Below, one piece after another: positions 10,062 through 20,500 of a DNA stretch of 28,278 bases. A program made the translations under genes and the position numbers. Where the stretch lies: NCBI GenBank assembly GCA_900088475.1, contig FLMG01002279.1:1-28278 (forward strand). The letters are read 5' to 3'. The DNA is from Hyphochytrium catenoides (Eukaryota; Sar; Hyphochytriomycetes; Hyphochytriales; Hyphochytriaceae). A model generated the notes under the pieces. The model worked only from the letters and a program-made list of their open reading frames with translations, did not search any database and was not told the DNA's origin. Each line of letters begins with the position of its first letter. Within the stretch, counting starts at the first letter, position 1.

Positions 10062-12625
10062 TCAAAAGCAACCTTTCTGGAAGTGTGACTCCAGCCTCAC
10101 TGTCTTAAAGAGCCAACTTAAGGGTGATTGTAGAGAGAAGGAGGGGGGAGGACTAGTCCCGCATGTTTGATCTGGAGGACAGAGGAAATGAAGACTCCTC
10201 TTTCCCACATCAAAGACGGTGTAATACTCCTTCAGGAACACATCGCCTAATATCCACAGGTTCTGACGGCGGAAGATATCATAGATAAGCGTGCTGGTCG
10301 TCAATAGATAGAGGTATATCGGAGAATCTTGTTGAGCCGTCAGAGGAGCATCAGAAGCATGGACTCTAGCTGGAGGAAGCCTGATAGTGTGGAAGACTGA
10401 TGTAGACTCAGTCGGCAAAAGCGGATAAGAAAAGAGGCACCCGGGTGCAGCAAGCTCGAGACAAAGCTAAATAGTTGACTTCAGTATGCCAAAAGAAACG
10501 AGCCTTGCCTGCATTCCGGCACTGGCAATCATCAGCTGGCAGTAGTGCTGGTAGCAAGACGTGTAACTTTGCCCTGACAGAGTAATAAAATGTCCGCCGC
10601 TGAATGTGAGTCGCAGAGGGGGAAAGTCCCTGCCTGTGAGGACGGAATCAGTAATAAATGAGCATCACCACCATGCTCATCTTTCTAGGTGAGATGGCCT
10701 TCAGTCCTTAGTAAGAGTCATACGTCCTTCCGGCTATCTATTTGCCTTGATTGTCACCTATCTCTAGTGTCTTTATCATTCGTCAGAGGCCATTGCTCCT
10801 ATCTCACCTTCGCATCCCATGCAGATGTATCCCCACATCGTGTACCTGCATTGGCACCTTTGGTTCACGGACCGGAGCAGAGCGCGATAGGCACCCGGAG
10901 GCAGAGCTAAAAGGGAGGTGCCAGTATCAACTATGGCATGAGCCCCTGGAGTGCCAAAAGTAAATACGTCTTAGGCAACGTCTATAGGAGCTGAAAGACC
11001 GCAGTGTGATATCGAGGGGTTGAGACTGGGGTTCGCTGATAGAGGAAGAATAACCCTATGATCCACCGATTGGTTTGCACCTCAGTCTCGCGAAATTAAA
11101 ATAAGAAAGCGAGAGAGGACCAAAGAGCGAGAAAAGAAACAGCTGCCTCTCATTCATGAAAACGTCGAATGAACTTCTAGTCAAGACAGAAGGTGCTACC
11201 ATTGAGAAGAGGACATAGAAGTGCCTGAAAATGACTATCGCGCTTCAAACTTACCTGGACGACATAAGCTGACGGATCCATAGACGCATTCTTGCATTTC
11301 GACCGCCCAAAATGTCAGCAGACCAAACACTGGGGTGATTGGGACCGAGAGCCATTTGCTTCCTTTCGGAACGCGAGAGGGGTCATACCCTCCAAAAGCT
11401 AGCTCTGAGCCCTGAGAGTTTGGCTCCTTTGATAGAAAGAAAGAAAATTCAGGAGCAAGAGTAGGATATTCCTCCAAAAGTCGTGAGAAAAGGGTGGGAC
11501 GAGTAAACCTGTGAACAGATGGAGCGATAGTTATACAGAGCAGCCACGCCATCTGTTGGGAAGAAATCTAAAGGATTCAGGAATTAAGGCGGGATAAAAA
11601 TGAGGCCTCCGGACGGAGCGGCTTACAAATAGAGATCAGCTCCTTGCAGAGTGATAGGGGAACCATTCGAAGCTGTAATGGGTTTGGCGAACTTAGGATA
11701 AGCTTACTGAGCTAGAGCTTCAAAGGCCATTCCCGCAATCCCATCAGCTCTCATTGCGACGAGAGGACCGCTTTCATAGGTCGCCACCCCAAAAACAGTG
11801 CTTGGGATCTCATACTGTCCAAGGTGGACTGTATCTCTCGCAACAAACCCCACACTATCTCCACTTCCATAAGAGTCCTGAAAGGTTATAAGACGGCGAT
11901 CAGGAGTAAAGGCAACCTCCAAAGAAGACGAATTCGATGGGAAGAAGCGATGTGTCCCGGCACAAGTGGTGCACATAACACCTGGGACCTGAAATCAGGG
12001 GGGCAAGGAAGAGAAAGTCAGATCATAGAGGCACGCTGTGGCGTTCCATGGAAGCAGAAAGAACTTTATCAAGGTTCAAGGGAGCTGACTGCTCAATAAG
12101 AGAGGGATGATGTATGAAGTGTAAATTAGTGTATAGCAAATAGCAGAACGTTGTTATAGCGGCCTCGTCGAGAGGGTTCGCGAGGATAGCGAAAGGGACT
12201 CTTATGCAAACGGAGAACAAGAGGCTTGGAGCAGCGATGGAAGTCTTTGAGCCTACCCAAAGGTCGGAGGAGCCGGTGTCGAAGATGACTATGAAGGTCT
12301 GTGGAGGAGTTCCAAAGCTGATCTTGCCCAGGAATTGCAGCTCGTAGAAGTTCGTGAGATTGATAAAAGAGACATTGGCAGCGAGATTCAGCGAGTCCAT
12401 CACTCCCTGTTCTTCTCCTAAGTTCGGACCGGTTGCGCCCTGCCATCTTTTGGGCAAGCCCCAAGCGTCTGGGTGCTTCCGTTGAGCTATGAGGGGAACT
12501 TGAAGCAGTTCACGGCTATTACGAAGCGTGGGACCAGCTGAAAGAGCACACTGGGCCAGATAGGCCGCAGCTGTTAGTAGAGTTACTCCTAGAGGGCACC
12601 ATCGGCCCGCTGGTACAGCAAGCAT
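10062..12625 (-). CDS. Pepsin-like aspartic protease unit A with signal peptide
   Basis: A1-family secretory aspartic protease. Exons 12625-12257, 11988-11708, 11508-11255, 10969-10808, 10633-10509, and 10262-10062 (stop) or 10262-10073 if joined to B. As a stand-alone protein it is 463 aa, a normal size for a pre-pro-pepsin. The ATG at 12625 opens a signal peptide (hydrophobic [17 protein letters not shown]), followed by a propeptide of roughly 70 residues. Seen: [16 protein letters not shown]; catalytic DTGSSDLW with Asp near residue 116; [10 protein letters not shown]; flap [42 protein letters not shown]; second motif [13 protein letters not shown] with Asp near residue 316; CQC-x8-[22 protein letters not shown]; and [19 protein letters not shown]. 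Catalytic residues are complete, so it should be active in the secretory pathway or outside the cell. The intron at 10508-10263 appears to use a GC donor (CAG|GCAAGG). All phases agree. It is the first unit transcribed from the divergent promoter region at 12.63-13.95 kb. Confidence 0.88.
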
Positions 12626-13953
12626 GGCGCTTCAGCAGCTAAATGAGCCTCTTCCTGAAGTGAGAATCAGCATTAGGGTTGGACTGAAAGACTAGAAAGC
12701 AGCTCGTTGTGCCATTAAGAGCAACACTGACGATGGGTACAAGCTAAAGTTGGCCTCATTTACAAGGCACCAGAGCTGGTAAGCGCCACAAAAAATCTAT
12801 CAGCCTTGCCCTAGAGCTCACTTCATCTTGCTGCTCTTTCTTTATTGGTCAGCCTCTTCACTATCTTGCGAAGATCTTGATCGGTGCTGCAGGATTCTGA
12901 TGCCGCCACCGCTGGCCTTCCCTCCTGTCAACATCAAAAAAGAAAGATCTTCAATATCATAGTGATTATTTCTTTCTTTCCTTCTAATGTTGCTTCAGTC
13001 TGGAGAGTGCTGTCAAGTAAATGTATCGCTTCGGAAAAGAAAAGAATATACGCAAAATATAATCTGAAACGTTCAAGACAACCTTGTTTGTGCTTCATCT
13101 TGTCGCTTATCCTTGAAAACCTTCCTGACTTGTTCGCCCGTTGGACCTATGTTAGGTATTAGTGTGTGTTGCCAAGGTAGACTTATTACATTGAATCCTA
13201 CCTTTATATTACAAACAAGTCTTGTGCTGTCACCACTCAACACAAATCAGCCTTGGATTGTCGTATTACCCGACTTTACTGGATTGGTATCAATATAGCT
13301 CTTGAGTGTTACTACAAGGTGCTACCCCTTGTGAACCCTTGAATAATCTCGGTTGACCCTTGTCCAGTCTTTTCTTCCGTTCGAGGGTTCTACAAGACGA
13401 AGAAGTAGATAACTATGTTACCCGGATAGTCTGGATGAAAGGCCGCAGCGCACAAAGCTGTTATAAAAAGAAGAGATCTCTGCTAAAGGATCTCTTGCCA
13501 TCTGGCTGATGATGATGGTGAGACTGTTCGCCACATTCTTATCATCATGACCTTCATCATACAGCACTTCCTCGTCCTCGGCCTTCTCATGCTCTGCTGC
13601 TTCCGTTATTCAAGAAACCTCCTGTCTTCTTGCTAATCTCCTTTCTTTGTGCTCTCAGCTTTGTATAAAGAGGAACTCAATCTCACTGAACCCTTTCGTT
13701 ATAGACAGCCTCCTAATCTCTAGCACTATACGAGGACTTGGACAGACATCAGTATCATGACATATTTCTAGAGCACAAGCTGAATCTCATGCTCTATTGA
13801 CAGAGAGGAAGAAGGTTGTGAAAGCGCAAGAATCCAGCACAGCTCCCGCTGAAGTCTGGGTGATGATGACAGTGGAGGATGACTGGCCTATTAGATAGGG
13901 TTTAAGTCATTGAAGGGCAGTCAAGCGTGTGAATAAGAGCTTATTCAACAGTG
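12626..13953. promoter_or_regulatory. Divergent intergenic/promoter region
   Basis: A stretch of 1.3 kb separates the minus-strand protease locus (first ATG at 12625) from the plus-strand gene starting at 13954. I find no exon with consistent phases or homology here. It must contain the promoters and 5' leaders of both transcription units, but no individual TATA-like box or other element could be supported by eye. The strand on which pyrimidine-rich intron tracts lie changes across this interval, in agreement with the change of transcription direction. Confidence 0.5.
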
Positions 13954-15585
13954 ATGCAGAGCACGTCTAAAATACGTTCGCGACTGGCGCAGCAGTTGGG
14001 TCAGTCTCGAGTCTTAGAGGACCTAGAGAAGCAGCTGGAGGCCAGCTGCGAGCCGTAAGTCCTTCCCCGTTCACCCTTCAGAATTTCTCTATCCGCACAT
14101 TCCGCCTTTGTTTCCTCCTATGTTTGTCCATATCGTTAGGCGCTTACCTTCTCCTATCGGTCAAGAGGCGAGCAGTAGCATCGCAGAGGTGCATTCTCTT
14201 GCTCTATTTTTAACTTATGTTTGTGGACGACTTGGTCAAATCTCTGCGTTCTTGTGCCTTATAGCTCGGGTCACCTTTTGATGTGTCAGCCGACTCTACC
14301 GGATATCGTGGTGGTGCTTATTAGTGCTTTTTCTACAATACACCAGATCTCCCGAGGAGATATTGAATTCAAGGAGCATCAAGAACAATCTTACCGAGGA
14401 AGAGGGAGATAACAACGGAACGATTGATCCAGATCTTCTCCTCTCTGCGAGAGACCTTCCATCTGTTTCTTACTACCAACTAGAGGAGAAGACAGCGCCA
14501 AAGGATGGAAATAACAAAAACAGCGAAGTAGAGCACGAGCTGGAGAGCTCCTCCACCTTCCTTTCTTCTGAAGCTGATCTGGAGGAAAGCATGAACGCGG
14601 TTTCTTTGTGTCGAGACCTGGAGCAATCCTTGCACTCTCTGGCTAATGAGCTTGGTCACGTTCAGTTCAACGAAGGTGAGCCTCCTTCCCAACCTTCTCC
14701 TTTCCTATCCTGCCATGGCGACGGTAGGCCGTTGGCCTCCATTGGCTACATTTACGTTGTCTGACTCTTCTGTCGCCCATCTCATAGCCTTCTAAACTCA
14801 TTGTGGTGCTCGGTCACTTTCTCACTACGTGGACTTTAATCTGACAGCACATGTAGTATCCTTCTCTAGAGTACACCTTTCGTGCTTCTCTTCGGTTTTC
14901 GTTCTGATGGCTCCATACTTTGTTCTATAGGCGAAGAAAACGAAGAACCGCAGCAACTGTCGGGAAGGATGGAGAAAGAAAGAGGGCCAGAGAGAGTAGG
15001 GGCAATTGATGACAACGAACTGCTCTCTGTTTCAGCCTTGATCACGCCTCGTGGGAGAGACAAAGAATCTGCACAGCCAGAGCGTCGTCAATCTCGTACT
15101 CCGCGGGTACGTTTTGCTTGATTTCAGGAGTTCGAGGGTAGATTATTTTTTCTCTAGGCTTCTTTCGTATGCCGGTGCACCCATACTTCTCACCAGCCTA
15201 CTTTTGCGTAACATGTTGGCCTTACGTCTTCTCACTGGACGTCTCACTTTCTTGCGTTCTGTAGATGCTAGGAGAAGTTCGAACGCGGAGCTCAACTGAA
15301 GTTGACATGAGAAGAAGGCGGTCTCCGCTGTTGCAAGATCTCTCCTCGTCTCACACTAATAACAACAAAGATGGAGAATACGAGGAATTTCGAAGAGATG
15401 GAGAGGCTACAAGACTAGCCTTCCAGCCCTCTGACTTCACTGCTTCTCTTAATCTCTCCCTGCTCGCCAGCGTCAAGGCTTCTGATGCATCCACTGCATC
15501 CAAGTTGTGGACTCCGCAAACAAACAGTGCTCGTAGGCTTTCTGCGCGCTCTTTGGACGCTATTATTGACAAGGCCCATGCGTGA
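13954..15585 (+). CDS. Unrecognised 308-aa protein, probably disordered with short helical/coiled-coil parts
   Basis: Four exons with agreeing phases: 13954-14054, 14347-14675, 14931-15106 and 15265-15585 (927 nt, 308 aa, TGA stop). Splice sites are canonical: donors GTAAGT, GTGAGC and GTACGT, acceptors CAG, TAG and TAG. The N-terminus (RLAQQLGQSRVLEDLEKQLE) and a segment in exon 2 (SLCRDLEQSLHSLANELG) look amphipathic and helical. The rest is rich in Ser, Glu, Asp, Asn and Arg, including runs such as LTEEEGDNN and MRRRRSP, as expected of a disordered regulatory or scaffold protein. There is no signal peptide, membrane segment or catalytic motif. I do not recognise a family and assign no function. 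The start is the first ATG of the exon; another upstream exon cannot be excluded. It is followed by 1.9 kb of non-coding DNA before the potassium channel gene on the same strand. Confidence 0.7.
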
Positions 15586-16789
15586 GAGGAATCAGAAGAT
15601 ACGAGCCCCTCGAAAGCTGCGGCATGAAAGAGATTAATCACTGCCTCTCGCAAGGTTTGTCCAGGATATTGAAGTAAGGAAGGCGCCTCCTGGTAGAGTC
15701 TCTCAGACCAAATTGCTACGATTTTTGATAACGCTTCACGATCGCTGTTGAGGCTACTGCATTATCAGGGAGAAACTATTCGGGACAAAGGGGAAAGCAT
15801 TACCAAGTCCCTCTCGTTGATCCGACGTTCAACTTGAACGGGCTCCTTATATAACAGCCTTGTACAGATCCATGTTGGTGGCTTTCAATAGTCTTCAGTT
15901 ATGTCCTTAAAAATGGCAGACGATTTTTAAGTTCGCAGATGGTGAAGCCTTTCGTGAGCTCCAGTACCCGCTCAGAATCAGTAATCTAGCGCTGCTTCTA
16001 TCCTTTCATAGCTATGGAGGCGAGGCCCTATGTCCATCGTCTGCGTACGGACAAGAATTGGCGAAATGGCTCTCAAAGGCCATGAGCGTGGAGGCTTGGC
16101 CACAGACTGCCAGCTTAATAGATCGTGAGAGGTGTTTGTGCAACGGGGTCTAGGGAAGGTTCTCCATAAATAGGTTCTACGAGGCACTCTTCTCAGACAC
16201 CATGTTCTATTTTACAGCACGGCCTTTCTACCCTTTCGCTTTCTGTGCTGGTGCCATTGTTCCCTTATACTGAACCCGAAGAAGAACCGAGGCTTGGAAG
16301 AATGTGGCTGCCGCTGGAGAGACAATGGCAGAGCCTCTGATGGCCGCTGCGCCGATGATTTGCTGATGAAGCTGCTTGTCAGTAGTGCAGTGGGGTTGTG
16401 CAGTCTCATCAAGATCCAGAGATCTTCGAACTTCGAACAATCTTTCAGCCTTGTGCTGCAGGTGTGAATCAAGACTGGACTCCGCTCCTATCCTGAATCA
16501 TTGTAGTGATTATCTTGAATAATAGTTGGGCGTTGCGACCCAAGACCCAAGCCTTGGCTGGTCTTCCATCAGTCTGCTTGCTGTCCGTCCCCGTGGTTTG
16601 TGGTGCTGCTTGTACAAAATTTCCCCACTTTCGGGTCCACAAGAGGAAAGCTTCGGGGAAACGTTCGCAACCACTACTTATTAGGGGGGAGTTGAAGCAC
16701 TTGAAATAAACGAGCGAAAGAAATAAAGGAAGAAGATAACAGTTTTTGCTTCGATCTAGGAGGTCGCCACTCTTGCTTCGCTCTGTCTG

Positions 16790-16920
16790 TCCACATTCTC
16801 CTTTTTCCTCTGTCTTTACCTCTGTCTCTCTCTCATTCTGTTCTCTGTCTCTCATACCCTTTCCCTTCCTCTCTATCTGTCTGTCTCTCCCTCTCTGTGC
16901 TCTCTCTCTCTCCTCTCTGT
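16790..16920 (+). repeat. CT-rich low-complexity tract
   Basis: An interrupted (TC)n/(CTGT)n-type pyrimidine tract of about 130 nt, for example TCTGTCTGTCTCTCCCTCTC, about 0.6 kb upstream of the channel start codon. Open frames through it on both strands are composition artefacts. Confidence 0.8.
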
Positions 16921-17410
16921 GTCCGTGATTTTCCTAACTTTTTGGCTCTTGCGTCCACTGAGGAAGACATCACTGTCGCATGTCTCTCTCCTCTGTCTAG
17001 TTTTGGGCTTAGATCTAAGCTTCTAGAGCCGTAGTTCTTCCGTCTCTGTCTCGCTCTGGCCCTTCTTGCGCCTCCTGCTGTACAGTGAAGAATATTAGGC
17101 TTGTGTCCTCTGGCCATTGGCCTGCTCTGCCGATCTTTTTCTCCGCAGCACCCCTTCGCTGGCTCTGGCTGCGGCGTGTTCCTACCAAGGCTTCTCTGCC
17201 TTTCAATAGTCGCCCGCCTGGCCAAGAAGGCCGTCAGACGAGGATTGCCATGAGAGGACTCTGACAGAGCATTCAGAGAGACGCAAGGCCGCTGCTATCC
17301 TTGAGAACAGTTAGTCTTCGACGGGAGAATGAAGCAAGGCTGAGTTGAGCAACTCTAACTGGGTCTTCTTTGGGGGAGGCACCATAGCGGAAGGAGCGAG
17401 ACGGCGGACC

Positions 17411-17460
17411 CAGAGGGCAGGATCCTCCGTTGGAGGACGCAGAGGGCAGGAACCTCCGTT
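17411..17460 (+). repeat. Two-copy tandem repeat in the channel 5' region
   Basis: A 21-nt unit (CAGAGGGCAGGATCCTCCGT plus T) occurs at 17411-17431 and again at 17440-17460 with one mismatch (T to A), a period of 29 nt. It lies about 70-120 nt upstream of the channel ATG, so it is in the promoter or 5' leader. Each copy includes a near-palindromic core (AGGATCCT in copy 1). Its function is unknown. Confidence 0.8.
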
Positions 17461-17528
17461 CGAGGCAGAATATTTGAGACAGGAAAGAGTAAAAGGAGAA
17501 CAGAAGGGAAATCGTCTGCACTGGAAAG

Positions 17529-20500
17529 ATGCAGTGCATGATGACCCCAGCCAAACGGCGCACCCTTCACGGTGCAGCCAAGCGACCTCGCGTCTTGGGA
17601 GAGGAGAACCGGCAGGTGGGGCAGCGCATCTCTGTGAAAGGTGCCTCAGTGCACCTGACAGAGGGTATGAAGTGCTTCTCTAAGGACAAGCCGAAGAAAG
17701 CAAAGTATATCAACTCTCCAAGGGCGACGATCAAAGGTCAGTAGCGAGACACTCCTTCCAGAGCCTTTCATTATCCTTTGGGGACGTGTTTGTTCTCAGT
17801 AATCTACCCGGCGTTGTTTCGCACCGACTCCCCTTGCTTCGGCTTCCTTCTCCTCGCTACTCCTTCGATAATTTGCATTGTTCAGAGGCCTTATTCTCTC
17901 TGTTGCCTTCGCTCTCCATCGGGATGTCCACTCTCCTTAAAGATATCATGCCACCGCAATGTCTGGAGCAAGTGCTCCTCAGGGTGACGTCTCCCTATCA
18001 CATTCCGTTTTAAGTGACTGATATAGCCTACCTTCGACGCTCTTTCAAACCATATGAAAGTCAACCGTAACCTTAACCCTTATGATTTTTGGGTCCGCTC
18101 TCTTCTCGTCTCTGTTTGTTTGCCGCCCAGATGGATTCTACTGGCTTCAATCGCTAGGACTTGGGCCCCTTTGCTTTCTGGGCTTTGTCTGCTATAATCT
18201 CCTGGTTTTGGGCTTCGGTCTTGGCGTATTAGCTTGTGGCTCCGATCCGATGTAAGTCTTAGGAAGAGTAGCGGAGTAGAATGTCCCCAAAATTGAGGCG
18301 GCATACTTTGGATGAAATGACGGCGAGATCAAATGAGCACGAGAGCTGTTGATGAGATCGCTCCGCGAGGCAAAGGGCCGAGATGGGCTCGATCAATCAA
18401 ATCCAAAGGAGCTTAACGTCGTTAGGGAAGCAAGATATAGCTTAACTCTGGGAAAGGTTCGAAGAAAGTTGAATAAGAAGGAGGGGAGGACAGATCCCCT
18501 TGAGAGGCATGAAGAGTGGAGCAACCCTCATTCTAGACTCACTCTCCGTCCACAGCAAAAACTTTTGGGACGCCTACAATATGTCCTTCCAGACGTTTGC
18601 AACAATAGGTTAGTCTGGTGGACATCTTTCGCTTCTCGATCCTGACTTCTCCCGCTCTGCTCCTGCCCTCTTGTCAAGGAGCCAGCTCTATCTCTTTCTG
18701 AGTCATCATAGGGTCTATTTCATCCACACACGACCTTTTCCTAAGTCTCTCGTATCTATAGGCTATGGATATCTATACCCGTCTGACGAATGCAGCAACA
18801 TTGTAATCTCAGTGGAGTCGACGGTCGCAGTGCTCTACGTTTCCTTTTTCATTGGCGTCGTCTTCGCGAACGTCACTAGACCAACTGCAGCTATCCAGTT
18901 CAGCGAGGTATTCTTCTCTTCGTGATGGACCCCCTTCATCTCTCTTCTCTAGGTCTTCTCCCATGTTGAAGGGGGAGTACGTAATGAACTCTCATGCTGA
19001 TTAACATGTGTTTGCGCGGAGTTTCTCCTCTACCAGTACCTGAGATGGCCTAGCCCTTGTGACATCCTGATGCTAGGAAGAGCTGGCTTTCTCGGGGGAA
19101 ACACTCAATCTGCCTTTGTCTTCTATCTTGCCCTATCGCCTCCTAGCGTCACCTACTTCTTTTATCTAACAGGGATGTCTTTGATGTCGGTGCCTAACAT
19201 CCAGGTCTATACAATGTCCTATATTGGTGGCAAGCTCTGTATGGTGGTTCGTGTTGTGAATTGTCATTTGTCTCCCCGCTTTCACAACGGAGAGCTCATT
19301 GAGGTAGATTTCAAGATGAAAGTGAGCCGCCTAGAGGTACGATAGGATATATGGATTCATTCTCATTGCTCGGCGCCTACCTACCTTTCGCTGTCTATGA
19401 ATTCTATGCTCTCTCCCCTTCTTTCTTTCTTGCCTGACAGTTCCTGGTCCTCATCAGATCTTCGCATCGTCCTTTCGTTTTCGTCGTTTCTTTTTTCTCC
19501 CCATAAGCGCGACGATGGTGGTAATCTCAAGATATACAAGTACAACTTGAAGCTTCTGAACAACAGCTTCCTGACTTTTAGGTGCGTAGAGCGTGGCGGA
19601 TCGTCTTTGCTGCTGTTATTGTCTCATCCCGCTGTAAGAAGTTGTGGAGAGGGGCCATAAGAATAATTACCTCCCTAACTCATGTCTGGTTGCTATTGGT
19701 CTTTCCTTTCTGAGGTCTTTGTCCCTAGGCATCTGTTGACCTCTAATCTGTCTTCCTCGTTGTCCTCAGGACCTCGCTGTGGTTGGTACATCCTATTGGA
19801 AAACAGAGCCCTTTCTATGGAATGTCAGAGGAGGTAAGGGTACATATTGCTTAGGATACGAAGTTTTCTGTCCTCTGAGTCTGCTGACGTTCTTCATGAC
19901 AGACCTTCAAGAAGCAAGATATGATGATTGAGGTTATCATGACGGGTAACGCTTGCATCGGACGCTTTTTCTTTGCCTCTTGGATTTCGTGTTGTACCGC
20001 TTGTAGCTATTTTCCTGCTCACCCCTGCTCTGCTCCAACTTTCTCAGTTCCCTGACCATTCCTCGTACCATCCTCTAATTCCCACCCATCTAGGAGTCGA
20101 CCTCACTGTTCAAGACACCGTGGCCCAGATGCACACATATTACCCGGAAGACAGTAGGTGGCATCAGCGGTAAGAGACCGAGTAGCTGCGAACGCTGCAT
20201 TGTGCCGCCTTTGATTCGGGCTCCGTTCGTAATCCTACCCTCAATGGGGTACTCAGACCGTCTGCATCCGCGCTTCTATTCTGTCACCTTCGACAGTCTG
20301 TGCGTTCTCATCTCTTTCCTTCCGCGTACTCGGACTAACTTCATCTGGCCTTAGGTTCGTCCGCATGGGAAGCTTTTCTCTCAGGGGTAGGGAGATAATT
20401 CAAGACTTCTCCAAGATTGACGTATTGGAGGCTGCACCGTTGAAAGGACAGCGAACCACGTTGGCCCAGTTGCAGATGGCGTCCACCCCATTGGCTACTC

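Larger units (their letters stand above)
726..12625 (-). other. Candidate single gene: four-domain aspartic protease polyprotein
   Basis: The four protease units A-D can be read as one gene. Seen: A alone has an ATG with a signal peptide, D alone has a transmembrane segment, and B and D lack an own ATG in frame with their first exon. Phase-compatible junction introns exist at 10072-10005 (A to B, 68 nt, donor GTTGCT), 7428-7091 (B to C, 338 nt, donor GTTACA) and 5102-4725 (C to D, 378 nt, donor GTACAA). With these junctions and D tail exons to 726, the coding length is 5,538 nt, an exact multiple of three (about 1,845 aa). The junction linkers are short, and B to C is Pro/Ser-rich. Inference: a secretory-pathway protein, inserted once by the A signal peptide and anchored through D, perhaps cleaved between domains. 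Alternative: four closely spaced genes, with only 30-72 nt between some possible stops and starts. The A-B donor is weak, so this junction is the least certain. Confidence 0.5.
15586..17528. other. Intergenic region upstream of the channel gene
   Basis: About 1.9 kb without a supported exon. Open frames on both strands here lack homology and are of the biased composition produced by CT/GA-rich DNA. It contains a pyrimidine tract (16790-16920) and a short tandem repeat (17411-17460) just before the channel start codon. The 3' leader of the unknown gene and the promoter and 5' leader of the channel gene must lie within it. Confidence 0.45.

Noticed and set aside
16746-17225. Overlapping frames of 60-130 codons on both strands around the CT tract
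   Set aside because: Biased composition, no homology, and they lie in the leader region of the channel gene.
17778-18013. Plus-strand frames between channel exons 1 and 2, Phe/Leu/Ser-rich
   Set aside because: They lie between a donor (17737) and an acceptor (18130) that join in phase to a Kir slide helix, so this is intron.
18952-19204. Extra exon(s) between TM2 and the cytoplasmic domain of channel repeat 1
   Set aside because: Joining 18907 directly to 19205 reproduces the usual Kir spacing after TM2 (IQFSE then VYTMSYIGGKL); added sequence would break it.
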